From: Bacillaceae bacterium JMAK1
GTDB taxonomy: Bacteria > Bacillota > Bacilli > Bacillales > Marinococcaceae
Reading direction: 5' to 3'
NCBI GenBank assembly: GCA_012970285.1
Contig: JIBW01000006.1
Span: 62,001-126,000, forward strand
Length of the DNA stretch: 64,000 nt
Shown here piece by piece: positions 17,108 to 24,519 of this stretch. Position numbers and translations under genes: made by a program. Below the pieces are notes generated by a model. The model worked only from the letters and a program-made list of their open reading frames with translations. It was not told the DNA's origin and made no database searches. The number at the start of each line of letters is the position of its first letter. Position 1 is the stretch's first letter.

Positions 17108-17653
17108 GTGATCCATGAATTACGACTTAGACCAGACCTTTCAGGGTACAACATCGGAAAAGGAACGTACGCTGCAACGAACTTCCAAGTTTTTTCTTGG
17201 GGAGAGGGGACGAAACTTTCCATTGGGAATTATTGCTCGATCTCAAGCGATGTAAAAATACTGCTTGGAGGGGAGCACCGAAGTGATTGGGTAACTACGT
17301 ATCCTTTCCCTGTCCTTTATCCACCTGGACAGTATAGTGGCCATCCACAATCAAAAGGAAACGTAACGATTGGACATGACGTATGGATTGCAATGGGAGC
17401 TTCCATTTTGTCAGGGGTTACCATTGGCAATGGTGCAGTTATTGCAGCCTTTAGCAACGTAACGAAGGACGTTCCTCCTTATGCCGTTGTCGGTGGCAAT
17501 CCAGCTAAACTCATTCGTAAACGTTTTGATGATAAAGTCATTCAAGAGTTAGAACAAATCTCATGGTGGTCATGGGATGATGCCAAAATCTCTGAAGCCA
17601 TGCCTTATTTATTAAATCAAGATATTGAGCGTTTTATTGAATTGTATAAATAA
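17108..17653 (+). CDS. CatB/Vat-type hexapeptide O-acetyltransferase
   Basis: Left-handed beta-helix acyltransferase of the xenobiotic acetyltransferase group, 181 residues. Hexapeptide-repeat turns are seen in LSIGNYCSISSDVKILLGG, NVTIGHDVWIAMGASILSG and VTIGNGAVIAAFS; the GGEHRSDW segment carries the catalytic His typical of the group, and VVGGNPAKLIRKRF is the standard C-terminal signature. Start is GTG at 17108 with GAGGTGA upstream; an ATG at 17101 is out of frame. Substrate is unknown: drug acetylation (chloramphenicol, streptogramin) or sugar acetylation are both possible. Confidence 0.82.
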   Translation: MIHELRLRPDLSGYNIGKGTYAATNFQVFSWGEGTKLSIGNYCSISSDVKILLGGEHRSDWVTTYPFPVLYPPGQYSGHPQSKGNVTIGHDVWIAMGASILSGVTIGNGAVIAAFSNVTKDVPPYAVVGGNPAKLIRKRFDDKVIQELEQISWWSWDDAKISEAMPYLLNQDIERFIELYK

Positions 17654-17664
17654 CACACGAAACA

Positions 17665-17706
17665 AAAATCTGCTCAGAACGATGTGCTCTAAGCAGATTT
17701 TTTTTA
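17665..17706 (+). terminator. Terminator after acetyltransferase
   Basis: Stem AAAATCTGCT / AGCAGATTTT extended inward by weak pairs, followed by a run of T residues on the plus strand. Confidence 0.82.
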
Positions 17707-17738
17707 CTCTATGTTCCACGCCCCGTCACTAGAACATC

Positions 17739-18479
17739 TTATGCTGAGAATAGAATTAAGTTAAGCGCAGCAACGAGAACGAGAATCATCGCAAATCGGC
17801 GCACCCACAATTGATTGGCGACTGCAAACAACTTCAAACCAAGAATCGTTCCAATCACAACTGCAACCGTTCCGATTAAAAAGTATCCGATAAAATCAAC
17901 ACTAAAATCGCCATTGATCGCATGTAAACTAATTGAAAATGTACTGACAAGTAACGTCACAAACTGAACGTTAGCAAGGTACTTATATTTATTTGATGCA
18001 AATACCATCAGAAAATAAAAGACGAAAAACGGTCCACCTACACCAAACAATCCTCCAATAAACCCACCGAAAAAACCAAGCGTTACAGTCTGCACCATTG
18101 TCACGTCTTGATATTTTGGACCCGCTGATCTTTCTCGAATAAACATAAAAACGACCATTCCAATTAAAAACAAGCCTAAGTATAGCTGTAAAATATCTAG
18201 ATCTCCGTAGTTTGTGAGAACAAAAAAGGCTACGACACGCCCTAAAAGCGCAAAAATAAAAAGCTTTCGCACACTTTTCCATTCAATATATTGGTAGTTT
18301 TTTATAATGACTGTGACCGCTGCAATAATAAGTAAAGAAATAACGAGTAACGTACTTTCTTTTACCGTAAGAAACAGCGGCAAAAAAGCCATCATAACAA
18401 GCCCAATTCCAAATCCACTAATCCCTTGAACAATAGCTCCGACGAGTACAATGAGAAATATGATCAAAAACTCAATCAT
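17739..18479 (-). CDS. TSUP (TauE/SafE) family membrane exporter
   Basis: A 246-residue polytopic protein with about eight hydrophobic segments and the duplicated family motif: GAIVQGISGFGIGLVMM (about residues 14-30) and GFFGGFIGGLFGVGGPFFVFY (about 135-155). TSUP proteins export sulfite, sulfoacetate or related organic anions, or take them up. No sulfur genes are adjacent. A second member of the family is at 59547-60314; the two are clearly different proteins. Ribosome site is weak. Confidence 0.82.
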   Translation of the reverse strand: MIEFLIIFLIVLVGAIVQGISGFGIGLVMMAFLPLFLTVKESTLLVISLLIIAAVTVIIKNYQYIEWKSVRKLFIFALLGRVVAFFVLTNYGDLDILQLYLGLFLIGMVVFMFIRERSAGPKYQDVTMVQTVTLGFFGGFIGGLFGVGGPFFVFYFLMVFASNKYKYLANVQFVTLLVSTFSISLHAINGDFSVDFIGYFLIGTVAVVIGTILGLKLFAVANQLWVRRFAMILVLVAALNLILFSA

Positions 18480-18524
18480 GCATATCAGCTCAAATCTGTG
18501 ATGTTTTCTTTATTTTAGCATAGA

Positions 18525-18557
18525 AAAGATTCCTAACCTTTCACGTTAGGAATCTTT
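18525..18557. terminator. Terminator after 3-hydroxyacyl-CoA dehydrogenase
   Basis: Perfect 13-base stem AAAGATTCCTAAC / GTTAGGAATCTTT with a seven-base loop; a short T tract follows on the minus strand. Confidence 0.85.
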
Positions 18558-18564
18558 CATAAAG

Positions 18565-19407
18565 TTATTCGTATGTGTAAAATCCTTGCCCGGACTTTTT
18601 ACCGAGTCGTCCTGCCTTTACGTATTTCTCTAAAATCGGGCACGGTCGATACTTTTCACCAAGTGCTCGGTGTAAGGCATTCATATTTCGAAGTCGGCTA
18701 TCTAGACCAACAAGGTCTGCTAGTTCAAGCGGTCCCATCGGATGATTAAGACCTAGTTTGATCGCCTTGTCAATATCTTCAGCTGACGCCACACCTTCCA
18801 TAAGCATATTCATCGCTTCGTTTCCGATGAGACAGTTCATTCGACTCGTAACAAACCCAGGGAACTCATTGACGATTACCGTTTCTTTGCCTAGTTCACG
18901 ACCAATCGATTCAATCGTATTCACGGTTTCATCTGACGTATCTAAGCCACGGATAATCTCAATTAACTTCATGCGATGAACCGGATTAAAGAAATGCATC
19001 GCAATTACTTTATGTGGCCGACTCGTATTCGCACCAATTTCCGTTGGACTTAACGTTGATGTATTCGTTGCTAGAATCGCATGGTCCGGCGCATGTTCAT
19101 CCAACTCTTTGAAAACAGAGAGCTTCAGACTCATTTCTTCTAACACTGCTTCAATCACCACGTCGGCTGACTCGACTGCATGTTGCAACGAACCGTTGTA
19201 CGTTATCGTCTGCAAACGATCTCGTTCCTCTTCATTCAGATAACCACGTTCAAAGCTCTTCGCGCCTAAACGTTCAATTTCCACTTTGGCGCGTTCAAGA
19301 GCCTCTTCATACACATCATATAATTGAACAGCAAACCCTTGAATGGCTGCGGTATAGGCAATGCCTCGCCCCATCGTTCCTGCTCCAATGACCGCAATTG
19401 TACTCAT
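18565..19407 (-). CDS. 3-hydroxybutyryl-CoA (3-hydroxyacyl-CoA) dehydrogenase
   Basis: NAD-dependent oxidation of (S)-3-hydroxyacyl-CoA to the 3-ketoacyl-CoA. The 280-residue protein opens with the Rossmann motif VIGAGTMGRGIAY (5-17). LATNTSTLSPTEIG, MHFFNPVHRMKLIEI (catalytic His with its Asn-Pro) and VNEFPGFVTSRM are all hallmarks of the HAD family. It starts 1 base after the thiolase stop, with AAGGAAGTG upstream inside the thiolase end, so the pair is translationally coupled. Together they do the last two steps of beta-oxidation or the first steps of a C4 pathway. The closest B. subtilis analogue is MmgB. Confidence 0.92.
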   Translation of the reverse strand: MSTIAVIGAGTMGRGIAYTAAIQGFAVQLYDVYEEALERAKVEIERLGAKSFERGYLNEEERDRLQTITYNGSLQHAVESADVVIEAVLEEMSLKLSVFKELDEHAPDHAILATNTSTLSPTEIGANTSRPHKVIAMHFFNPVHRMKLIEIIRGLDTSDETVNTIESIGRELGKETVIVNEFPGFVTSRMNCLIGNEAMNMLMEGVASAEDIDKAIKLGLNHPMGPLELADLVGLDSRLRNMNALHRALGEKYRPCPILEKYVKAGRLGKKSGQGFYTYE

Positions 19408-19408
19408 G

Positions 19409-20599
19409 TTAGTACACTTCCTTTTTCAGTAACATTGCCATTCCTTGACCACCACCGACGCAAAGCGTAGACACACCGTACGCTTCATCAGAACGAATCA
19501 TTTCATGCAACAATGAAATCGTAATTCTAGCACCTGTTGCACCGAGTGGATGCCCTAGTGCAATTCCTCCACCGTTACGATTCACATCCTTTTCCGGCAA
19601 TCCAAGTTCGCGAATGACCGCCAGTGCTTGAGAAGCAAACGCCTCGTTTAATTCCCACACACCGATATCTTCTTTTTGAAGTTTCGTACGAGCGAGCAGT
19701 TTCTGGACAGCAGGTACAGGAGCAATTCCCATCACGTTTGGTGATACACCAGCTGTCGCCCAGTCAACGACCGTCGCTAGTGGCTTTAATCCGAGCTCTT
19801 CTGCTTTTCCTCTCGGCATGAGCATCACTGCAGCGGCGCCGTCGTTTCGTCCACAGGCATTTCCAGCTGTTACACTACCGTCCTTTTTAAACGCAGGACG
19901 CAAGCTAGCTAACTTCTCAAGTGTCGTTTCTCTCGGATGTTCATCGACGTCGAACGTAAAGCTTTTCTTTCGTTCTTTCACTTCGATTGGAATGATTTCG
20001 TCTTTAAACCGACCAGATTCTATCGCCTCTTTGGCACGTCGTTGGCTTTCTAACGCAAATGCATCTTGGTCTTCACGGCTAACATTGTACTGCTCAGCAA
20101 CGTTCTCAGCCGTCATCCCCATCCCTAAATCTTTGCCGTACATTTCTTGTGGTTGTTGTCCCGCTTCTAAATTCGAGTCAACGAGGTGAGGGTTGCCTTC
20201 TCCATATCTCGAATTACGCAAGTAAATCGGAGCCTGACTTAAGTTCTCTGTCCCTCCAGCTAGGATGACTTCAGCATGACCAAACGCAATCTGTTGAACT
20301 GCCGAACCAATCGCTTGCATACCTGAAGCACAAAGACGATTGACAGTAAACGCAGTTGCTTCTTCCGGCACCCCTGCTCGAAGGGCTGCAACTCGGGCGA
20401 CATTGGATGATTCTGTCATTGGTCGTACTTCACCCATAATCACTTCATCAACGTGTTGATGTTCAATTCCACTCTTCATAATAGCGCTTTCAATAACAGC
20501 AGAGGCTAAATGACCACTGTTTACCCCTTTAAGACTTCCACCTGCACGACCAATCGCAGTACGAACTGCTTGTACAATGACGACATCTTCTCGTATCAT
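19409..20599 (-). CDS. Acetyl-CoA C-acetyltransferase (thiolase)
   Basis: Thiolytic cleavage of 3-ketoacyl-CoA, or the reverse condensation of two acetyl-CoA. The 396-residue protein has [14 protein letters not shown] with the acyl-binding Cys90, [17 protein letters not shown] with the catalytic His, and CVGGGQGMA with the second Cys near the C-terminus. ATG 20599 has AAGGAGTGG upstream; an in-frame ATG at 20641 would add 14 residues not found in the family. First gene of the two-gene operon. A TATAAT promoter with a palindrome just downstream lies at 20781-20835. Confidence 0.93.
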   Translation of the reverse strand: MIREDVVIVQAVRTAIGRAGGSLKGVNSGHLASAVIESAIMKSGIEHQHVDEVIMGEVRPMTESSNVARVAALRAGVPEEATAFTVNRLCASGMQAIGSAVQQIAFGHAEVILAGGTENLSQAPIYLRNSRYGEGNPHLVDSNLEAGQQPQEMYGKDLGMGMTAENVAEQYNVSREDQDAFALESQRRAKEAIESGRFKDEIIPIEVKERKKSFTFDVDEHPRETTLEKLASLRPAFKKDGSVTAGNACGRNDGAAAVMLMPRGKAEELGLKPLATVVDWATAGVSPNVMGIAPVPAVQKLLARTKLQKEDIGVWELNEAFASQALAVIRELGLPEKDVNRNGGGIALGHPLGATGARITISLLHEMIRSDEAYGVSTLCVGGGQGMAMLLKKEVY

Positions 20600-20780
20600 C
20601 TGATCCACTCCTTCATCTACTTTTATCGTTACTACTTTCATATCTACGTATTATGTAAATGGATAGTGTGAAGTGACTTCCAGCTAATCAGTTAGTGTGA
20701 TTTATACGTATCTCATCATCACGTACCCTCCGCTTTTGAAGTTACTCTACACCCTTCTATCCTTAGCTCATTCGTTCATC

Positions 20781-20800
20781 ACCGTAATAATGATTACGGT
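20781..20800. promoter_or_regulatory. Palindromic operator at thiolase promoter
   Basis: Inverted repeat ACCGTAAT-N4-ATTACGGT, lying 8-27 bases downstream of the predicted -10 box, that is, over the transcription start. The half-site GTAAT resembles Fur/Zur half-sites, but the 4-base spacer does not match the 7-1-7 Zur box. The cognate regulator is unknown. Confidence 0.55.
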
Positions 20801-20807
20801 TACATTG

Positions 20808-20835
20808 ATTATAACAAAAAAATGAAAGTTCTGAA
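20808..20835 (-). promoter_or_regulatory. SigA-type promoter of thiolase operon
   Basis: On the minus strand: TTCAGA (20835-20830), a 16-base spacer, and a perfect TATAAT (20813-20808). It overlaps the second sortase terminator. Confidence 0.6.
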
Positions 20836-20849
20836 TTGATAACTTTCAT
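20822..20849 (-). terminator. Second terminator downstream of sortase operon
   Basis: Stem ATGAAAGTT / AACTTTCAT with a ten-base loop followed on the minus strand by seven T residues. It acts in tandem with the 20879-20912 hairpin. Confidence 0.7.
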
Positions 20850-20878
20850 CTCAACGCAAAATACTATGATTTAATACA

Positions 20879-20912
20879 AAAAGCGACTGCTCATTTATGA
20901 ACAGTCGCTTTT
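20879..20912. terminator. First terminator downstream of sortase gene
   Basis: Stem AAAAGCGACTG / CAGTCGCTTTT, extended inward by TCAT/ATGA. T-rich on the minus strand directly after the sortase stop. Confidence 0.85.
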
Positions 20913-20913
20913 A

Positions 20914-21483
20914 TTAATTGTTTTCAACCGGTTGAGCATAAATCACATAACGTTCTGGTGCAGCACCTAATAAATGAAAGGGATAACATGTGGATAAGGT
21001 TAACACTTCCTCACCCATTTCTCGAATAATCGACGTGTCATCTTTGTCTACGATCGTATGCGAACGCATTTCATATTCAAATGTACCATATGAAAGTTCA
21101 ACGATAAATACGTCGCCAACTTCAAGCTCTCCAAAGTTCTTAAACACGGTATCCCGATGACCTGACAGAAGAATTTGTTCCCCCTCAGATGGCCAAGCTG
21201 TAGACGTAAAATGCCCTACACCTTTCGCGAGCATTTCTTCTTCTGTCCCTTCAATGATCGGTAATGATACGTCGAGCTTCGGAATGGTTAGTACACCTAC
21301 AGGCTCCCCAAGTTCAGGTTGGAATGCTTCCACCTTTTCAATCTCTTTTGACTCTTCTACCACTTCAGCAGCACGACTAATCGCTTGGTCCGTGCTCACT
21401 TTCGTTGTCATATAGTCGTACGTTGCAACACTCAGCAATACAACCCCAACGATGATGAACACAATACTGACTACTCGCCTCAC
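20914..21483 (-). CDS. Class D sortase
   Basis: Cysteine transpeptidase that cleaves an LPXTG-type motif and links the protein to the cell wall. The 189-residue protein has an N-terminal membrane anchor (about residues 4-22) and the catalytic set His109 (LLSGHRDTVF), Cys166 (LTLSTCYPF) and Arg178 (PERYVIY). The motif order and short length fit class D. The start is GTG at 21483, overlapping the TGA of the LPXTG gene by four bases with no separate ribosome site, so translation is coupled to its likely substrate. Expected to act at the outer face of the membrane. Confidence 0.9.
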   Translation of the reverse strand: MRRVVSIVFIIVGVVLLSVATYDYMTTKVSTDQAISRAAEVVEESKEIEKVEAFQPELGEPVGVLTIPKLDVSLPIIEGTEEEMLAKGVGHFTSTAWPSEGEQILLSGHRDTVFKNFGELEVGDVFIVELSYGTFEYEMRSHTIVDKDDTSIIREMGEEVLTLSTCYPFHLLGAAPERYVIYAQPVENN

Positions 21484-22553
21484 GATTCTGGCGTTGATTT
21501 ACGACGGAATCTCATCGCCACTCCTGCAAGTAATGCGAGTAATCCAGCAAAACCAACATTGTACATGCTAGTAGAAGTATCTGGAAGCTTCTCGCCCGAT
21601 GTGCTCGCTTTAGACGTATCACTTGATTTCTTCAGCACCGGTCCAGCCTCTTTTTCAACATGCTTTACTTGTGTTACTTCTTTCACAGGTGATTTTTCAA
21701 CTGGCGTAGTTGGTGTCGGTGGTGTCACTGCACCACCTTCATTGCATTCTTCTTCAGGTATTTCGATCCACCATTCATCGTCCAGGTACCACCAAATCAA
21801 ATCAACAATGTAATTGAGCCATTCGTCACTAATGTGGTCGAGCCACATCCAAATCTCTTCTTCAGATAATGAATCAAGGTAAGCGATCCACTTCTCTGCG
21901 TCCGCTTCTGTAAATTCAGTTGGAACTGGTCCTGTCGGAATCCAAAATCCATATTCCACTTCAACAAATTCCCACTCACCATCAAACGGCGGCTTTGGTT
22001 TTGTTTGATCTTGATCTATTGGTGTTCCCGCTTCTACTTCGTCGTCTACGACTGGCGCTTCCTCAACGGGTTGTTCTTCATCAACATGTGGCACTTCCTC
22101 AACCGGTTGTTCTTCATCAACATGTGGCACTTCTTCAACTGGTTGCTCTTCATCTTCAGTTGGTACTTCTTCAGTTGAATCTTCCGTGTCGCTCTCTTCT
22201 TCATCTACAACAGGAAAGTCAACTTCCGCTTCCTCGTCTAAGACAAGTTGCTCATCTTGATCTGACTCTAGAACAAGTTCTGTACCTTCACCTTCTTCAA
22301 CTTCATGAACAAGTTCAACGTCAATGACTTCTAATGCAAATTCGACGTCGTTTTCTAAAACCGTTTCTTCAATGACGTTTACCTCTTGCTCTACAGTTTT
22401 AGACTCTGCTTGTGCCAATCCATCTGTGACAGCAAATGATGTTGCTGCAAGTGCCGACAACGCAATAACGTTGCGTAAATGACGACCCTTACGCATCCTC
22501 CCCGTATGTAACCTACGTTTGTAATCCACACCGCGAAGACTGCTTCTTCTCAT
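21480..22553 (-). CDS. LPXTG-anchored, Trp-rich acidic surface protein
   Basis: A 357-residue cell-wall protein. From ATG 22553: a long basic N-region, a signal peptide ending LAQA about residue 49, a very acidic repeat region (about residues 60-175) with a 12-residue period around VEEVPHVDEEQP, then a Trp-rich block (IWMWLDHISDEW, LIWWYLDDEWW, about 240-270), a Pro/Thr linker and the sorting signal LPDTS at about 323 with a hydrophobic segment and RFRRK tail. ATG 22553 has AGAAGG upstream; an ATG at 22574 lacks a ribosome site. It precedes and overlaps the sortase gene, its probable enzyme. I do not recognise the Trp-rich block. Confidence 0.85.
   Translation of the reverse strand: MRRSSLRGVDYKRRLHTGRMRKGRHLRNVIALSALAATSFAVTDGLAQAESKTVEQEVNVIEETVLENDVEFALEVIDVELVHEVEEGEGTELVLESDQDEQLVLDEEAEVDFPVVDEEESDTEDSTEEVPTEDEEQPVEEVPHVDEEQPVEEVPHVDEEQPVEEAPVVDDEVEAGTPIDQDQTKPKPPFDGEWEFVEVEYGFWIPTGPVPTEFTEADAEKWIAYLDSLSEEEIWMWLDHISDEWLNYIVDLIWWYLDDEWWIEIPEEECNEGGAVTPPTPTTPVEKSPVKEVTQVKHVEKEAGPVLKKSSDTSKASTSGEKLPDTSTSMYNVGFAGLLALLAGVAMRFRRKSTPES
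22058..22165 (-). repeat. 36-base tandem repeat inside LPXTG gene
   Basis: Three consecutive 36-base units starting at 22058, 22094 and 22130; the first two differ by about one base, the third is diverged. Each encodes 12 residues ending in the acidic motif DEEQP. Such repeats are prone to copy-number change. Confidence 0.75.
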
Positions 22554-22607
22554 CTTCTTTTTCCTTCTTCCCATGAGTTAGTGGTACAGAAATGTAAAGC
22601 TGATCTT

Positions 22608-22635
22608 AGTATAATGATTTTCCAAAAAAAGTCAT
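22608..22635 (-). promoter_or_regulatory. Candidate SigA promoter of LPXTG-sortase operon
   Basis: On the minus strand: ATGACT (22635-22630), 16-base spacer, TATACT (22613-22608), giving a leader of about 50 bases to ATG 22553. The -35 box is only a partial match. Confidence 0.4.
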
Positions 22636-22679
22636 CCTTTTTTAGAAAAATAAAAAAATACATTTTTATTAAGATGCCG

Positions 22680-22783
22680 GACGCTTCGCAACAGGATTTG
22701 GACGCTTTACGACATCCATCATGTTACGAAGCGTCTTTTTCGGACGTTTCATACGTACTGAGACGCTTTATGACACAAAGCGT
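22680..22783. repeat. Array of AAAGCGTC boxes in both orientations
   Basis: Nine-base boxes related to [TC][AG]AAGCGTC occur at 22680-22688, 22701-22709 and 22762-22770 (minus orientation) and 22727-22735 and 22775-22783 (plus orientation), with a degenerate copy at 22742-22750. The 22680 and 22727 boxes form the ends of a stem (13 of 14 paired) followed by five T residues on the plus strand; the 22762 and 22775 boxes form a smaller stem. The array lies upstream of the LPXTG operon promoter and of the 22875 gene. Confidence 0.6.
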
Positions 22784-22874
22784 ACCTTCTTAAACGAAAC
22801 ATACTGATAATCGACATAGCCCTCGTATACTAAACGTAATCAAGATACTTCATCACTTAAGGAGCGAATTTACA

Positions 22875-23357
22875 ATGGAACTTTTACAAGACTTTATTAT
22901 AAATCTCATGGAAATGAATCCTTTATTGCAACACCTTGGGATTGCTCTCATCGGAGTCATTCCATTTCTAGAAGGTTTTTTCGGATCATTTGTTGGGTCG
23001 TTTATCGGTGTGTCGGCTGTAACTTCTGCAATTGCGAGTTTCGTCGGGAACTGGATCTCGGTTATGCTCGTCATCATCCCGTTCAACGCACTGTTCACTT
23101 GGTTACGAAAACGGAATTCTGGTAAAAGTGGCGGATTTATTCAAGGACGTGCTAAAAAGGCACAAGAGACGTACGAAAAGTACGGTGTTCCAGGTCTTGC
23201 AATTATTGCCCCTGCGATCGCATCGGGTCATATTGCAGCATTTATCTCCCTTGCTGCAGGCGCTGATAAGAAACGTGTGATCTTCTGGCATACAATCAGT
23301 ATTCTTCTCTGGGTAACCGTCGGTGCTGCATTTGGTGGGTTTGTTGGAATCAACTAA
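22875..23357 (+). CDS. Small multidrug-export family membrane protein (COG2426 type)
   Basis: A 160-residue protein with four hydrophobic segments. IALIGVIPFLEGFFGSFVGS (about residues 22-41), with its conserved PxxEG, and a central basic loop (RKRNSGKSGGFIQGRAKKAQ) are typical of the small multidrug export group; KYGVPGLAIIAPAIASGH follows, as in DedA-like folds. The start has AAGGAG about nine bases upstream. Single gene with its own terminator, divergent from the LPXTG operon. Transport substrate is not established for this group. Confidence 0.75.
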   Translation: MELLQDFIINLMEMNPLLQHLGIALIGVIPFLEGFFGSFVGSFIGVSAVTSAIASFVGNWISVMLVIIPFNALFTWLRKRNSGKSGGFIQGRAKKAQETYEKYGVPGLAIIAPAIASGHIAAFISLAAGADKKRVIFWHTISILLWVTVGAAFGGFVGIN

Positions 23358-23364
23358 ACACGGT

Positions 23365-23401
23365 AAAAAACCACAAAGGGTCGTTCCCTTTGTGGTTTTT
23401 T
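23365..23401 (+). terminator. Terminator after 22875 gene
   Basis: Perfect 16-base stem AAAAAACCACAAAGGG / CCCTTTGTGGTTTTTT with a five-base loop. Confidence 0.92.
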
Positions 23402-23460
23402 AGTTTAAAACGTTGGTCATAGACGATATACTGAACGAGATATAGATTGGAGGCCTTAGC

Positions 23461-24411
23461 ATGTATACGATGACAGACTTAGAAATCGTTCAACATGGTC
23501 ACGTTGTGGTTCCTTCTTTTGATTTAACCGTGAACGAAGGGGATTTCACAATCATTCATTGTAGTGCAAAACAAGGGAATGTCCTTCTTAACTTTTTACA
23601 TACTCAACGTCAAAACACCGATCACATAACATTCAGTCAACAAAAGAAGATCGGTTACTTTATGTTAGAAGACACCCTTTATGAACGACTTTCAGTGTTT
23701 GACAATCTCGCATTCTTTCATAACATGTACAATTCAAAGACTGATTTAAATGAAATCTTATCTACTTGGGGGCTTACGTCATTCCAATCAATGCGCTACC
23801 TAGATCTAGATGATTCTATTAAACGACGTGTATTAATTGCCCGGGCAATCGTTCATGAACCTTTAATTGTCATTTTAGAAAATCCATACATCGGTGTAGA
23901 TCACGAGACGAAACAATTAATCTCAAACAATTTAATCCTTTATTCCAATCGAGCGAAAGCTGTTCTTCTCACATTATCTGATTATGACGTTGAACCATTC
24001 AGCATCGGTCGACAATATAAAATGACGAATACGACGCTTGTGGAACTCTCAAGTGAGGATGCTCTTCCAACTCCGTTTAAGAAGATTGCAGCGAAGCAAG
24101 CAGAAAAGACATTGCTGTTTAATCCTGAGGAAATCGATTATATCGAAGCGATTGATGGGGAGTGTTTGCTATATGTGAACGAACAGTCTTACGTTTCTCC
24201 TTTTACACTCCAAGCACTTGAGCAGCAACTAGTACCGTTCGGCTTCTTTCGAACACACCGTTCATATCTCGTCAACTTACAGCGTGTTCGAGAAGTCATG
24301 CAATGGACGAGAAATAGTTACACCGTCGTTATTGCAAAATACCCGGACGGCGTTCCACTTGCTAAAAGCAAATTGCCTTTACTTTATGAAACGCTCGGGA
24401 TCGCCCTGTAA
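23461..24411 (+). CDS. Degenerate ABC ATPase fused to LytTR DNA-binding domain
   Basis: A 316-residue two-domain protein. Residues 1-200 keep the layout of an ABC ATPase but have lost every catalytic motif: the Walker A position reads HCSAKQGNVLLNF, the signature region LDLDDSIKRRVLIARAI, Walker B VILENP (no DE pair) and the switch region LLTLSDYD (no His). The LYERLSVFDNLAFFHN block shows that the fold is ABC. Residues 215-316 are a LytTR domain: EEIDYIEAIDGECLLYV, FFRTHRSYLVNLQRVREV and PLAKSKLPLL. It cannot hydrolyse ATP by normal means and probably regulates the ABC exporter encoded next, 108 bases downstream. Confidence 0.82.
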   Translation: MYTMTDLEIVQHGHVVVPSFDLTVNEGDFTIIHCSAKQGNVLLNFLHTQRQNTDHITFSQQKKIGYFMLEDTLYERLSVFDNLAFFHNMYNSKTDLNEILSTWGLTSFQSMRYLDLDDSIKRRVLIARAIVHEPLIVILENPYIGVDHETKQLISNNLILYSNRAKAVLLTLSDYDVEPFSIGRQYKMTNTTLVELSSEDALPTPFKKIAAKQAEKTLLFNPEEIDYIEAIDGECLLYVNEQSYVSPFTLQALEQQLVPFGFFRTHRSYLVNLQRVREVMQWTRNSYTVVIAKYPDGVPLAKSKLPLLYETLGIAL

Positions 24412-24426
24412 TTTCACGTCCGATTG

Positions 24427-24454
24427 TGCACCATTCGCATTGCTCTATGCACCA
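24427..24454. promoter_or_regulatory. Direct repeat spaced 21 bases, candidate LytTR site
   Basis: TGCACCA at 24427-24433 and again at 24448-24454; with flanks TGTGCACCATTC and TATGCACCACTC agree at 10 of 12 positions. The spacing is two helical turns, as for known LytTR regulators such as AgrA and ComE. It lies in the gap between the LytTR fusion gene and the ABC ATPase gene. Confidence 0.5.
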
Positions 24455-24519
24455 CTCACCGTAAACTTAATGCTAGTCAAATCATCTTCCCCCAAACTGA
24501 ACGTGAAAGGGATGATGGT

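Larger units (their letters stand above)
20600..20913. other. Intergenic region upstream of thiolase operon
   Basis: 314 bases with no credible gene. It holds, from right to left, two minus-strand terminators for the sortase operon, a TATAAT promoter and a 20-base palindrome for the thiolase operon, and about 180 bases of untranslated leader. The leader shows no riboswitch fold I can recognise. Confidence 0.6.
22575..22874. other. Divergent intergenic region, LPXTG operon / exporter
   Basis: 300 bases without a credible gene. It contains a minus-strand promoter near 22608-22635, an A/T-rich stretch, and an array of AAAGCGTC boxes at 22680-22783 (listed separately). Confidence 0.6.

Noticed and set aside
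20781-20800. Zur box
   Set aside because: The half-sites look alike but are separated by four bases instead of one, and the target operon is fatty-acid or C4 metabolism.
22680-22783. CRISPR or transposon end at the AAAGCGTC boxes
   Set aside because: Boxes are too short, irregularly spaced and in both orientations; no transposase or target duplication was seen.
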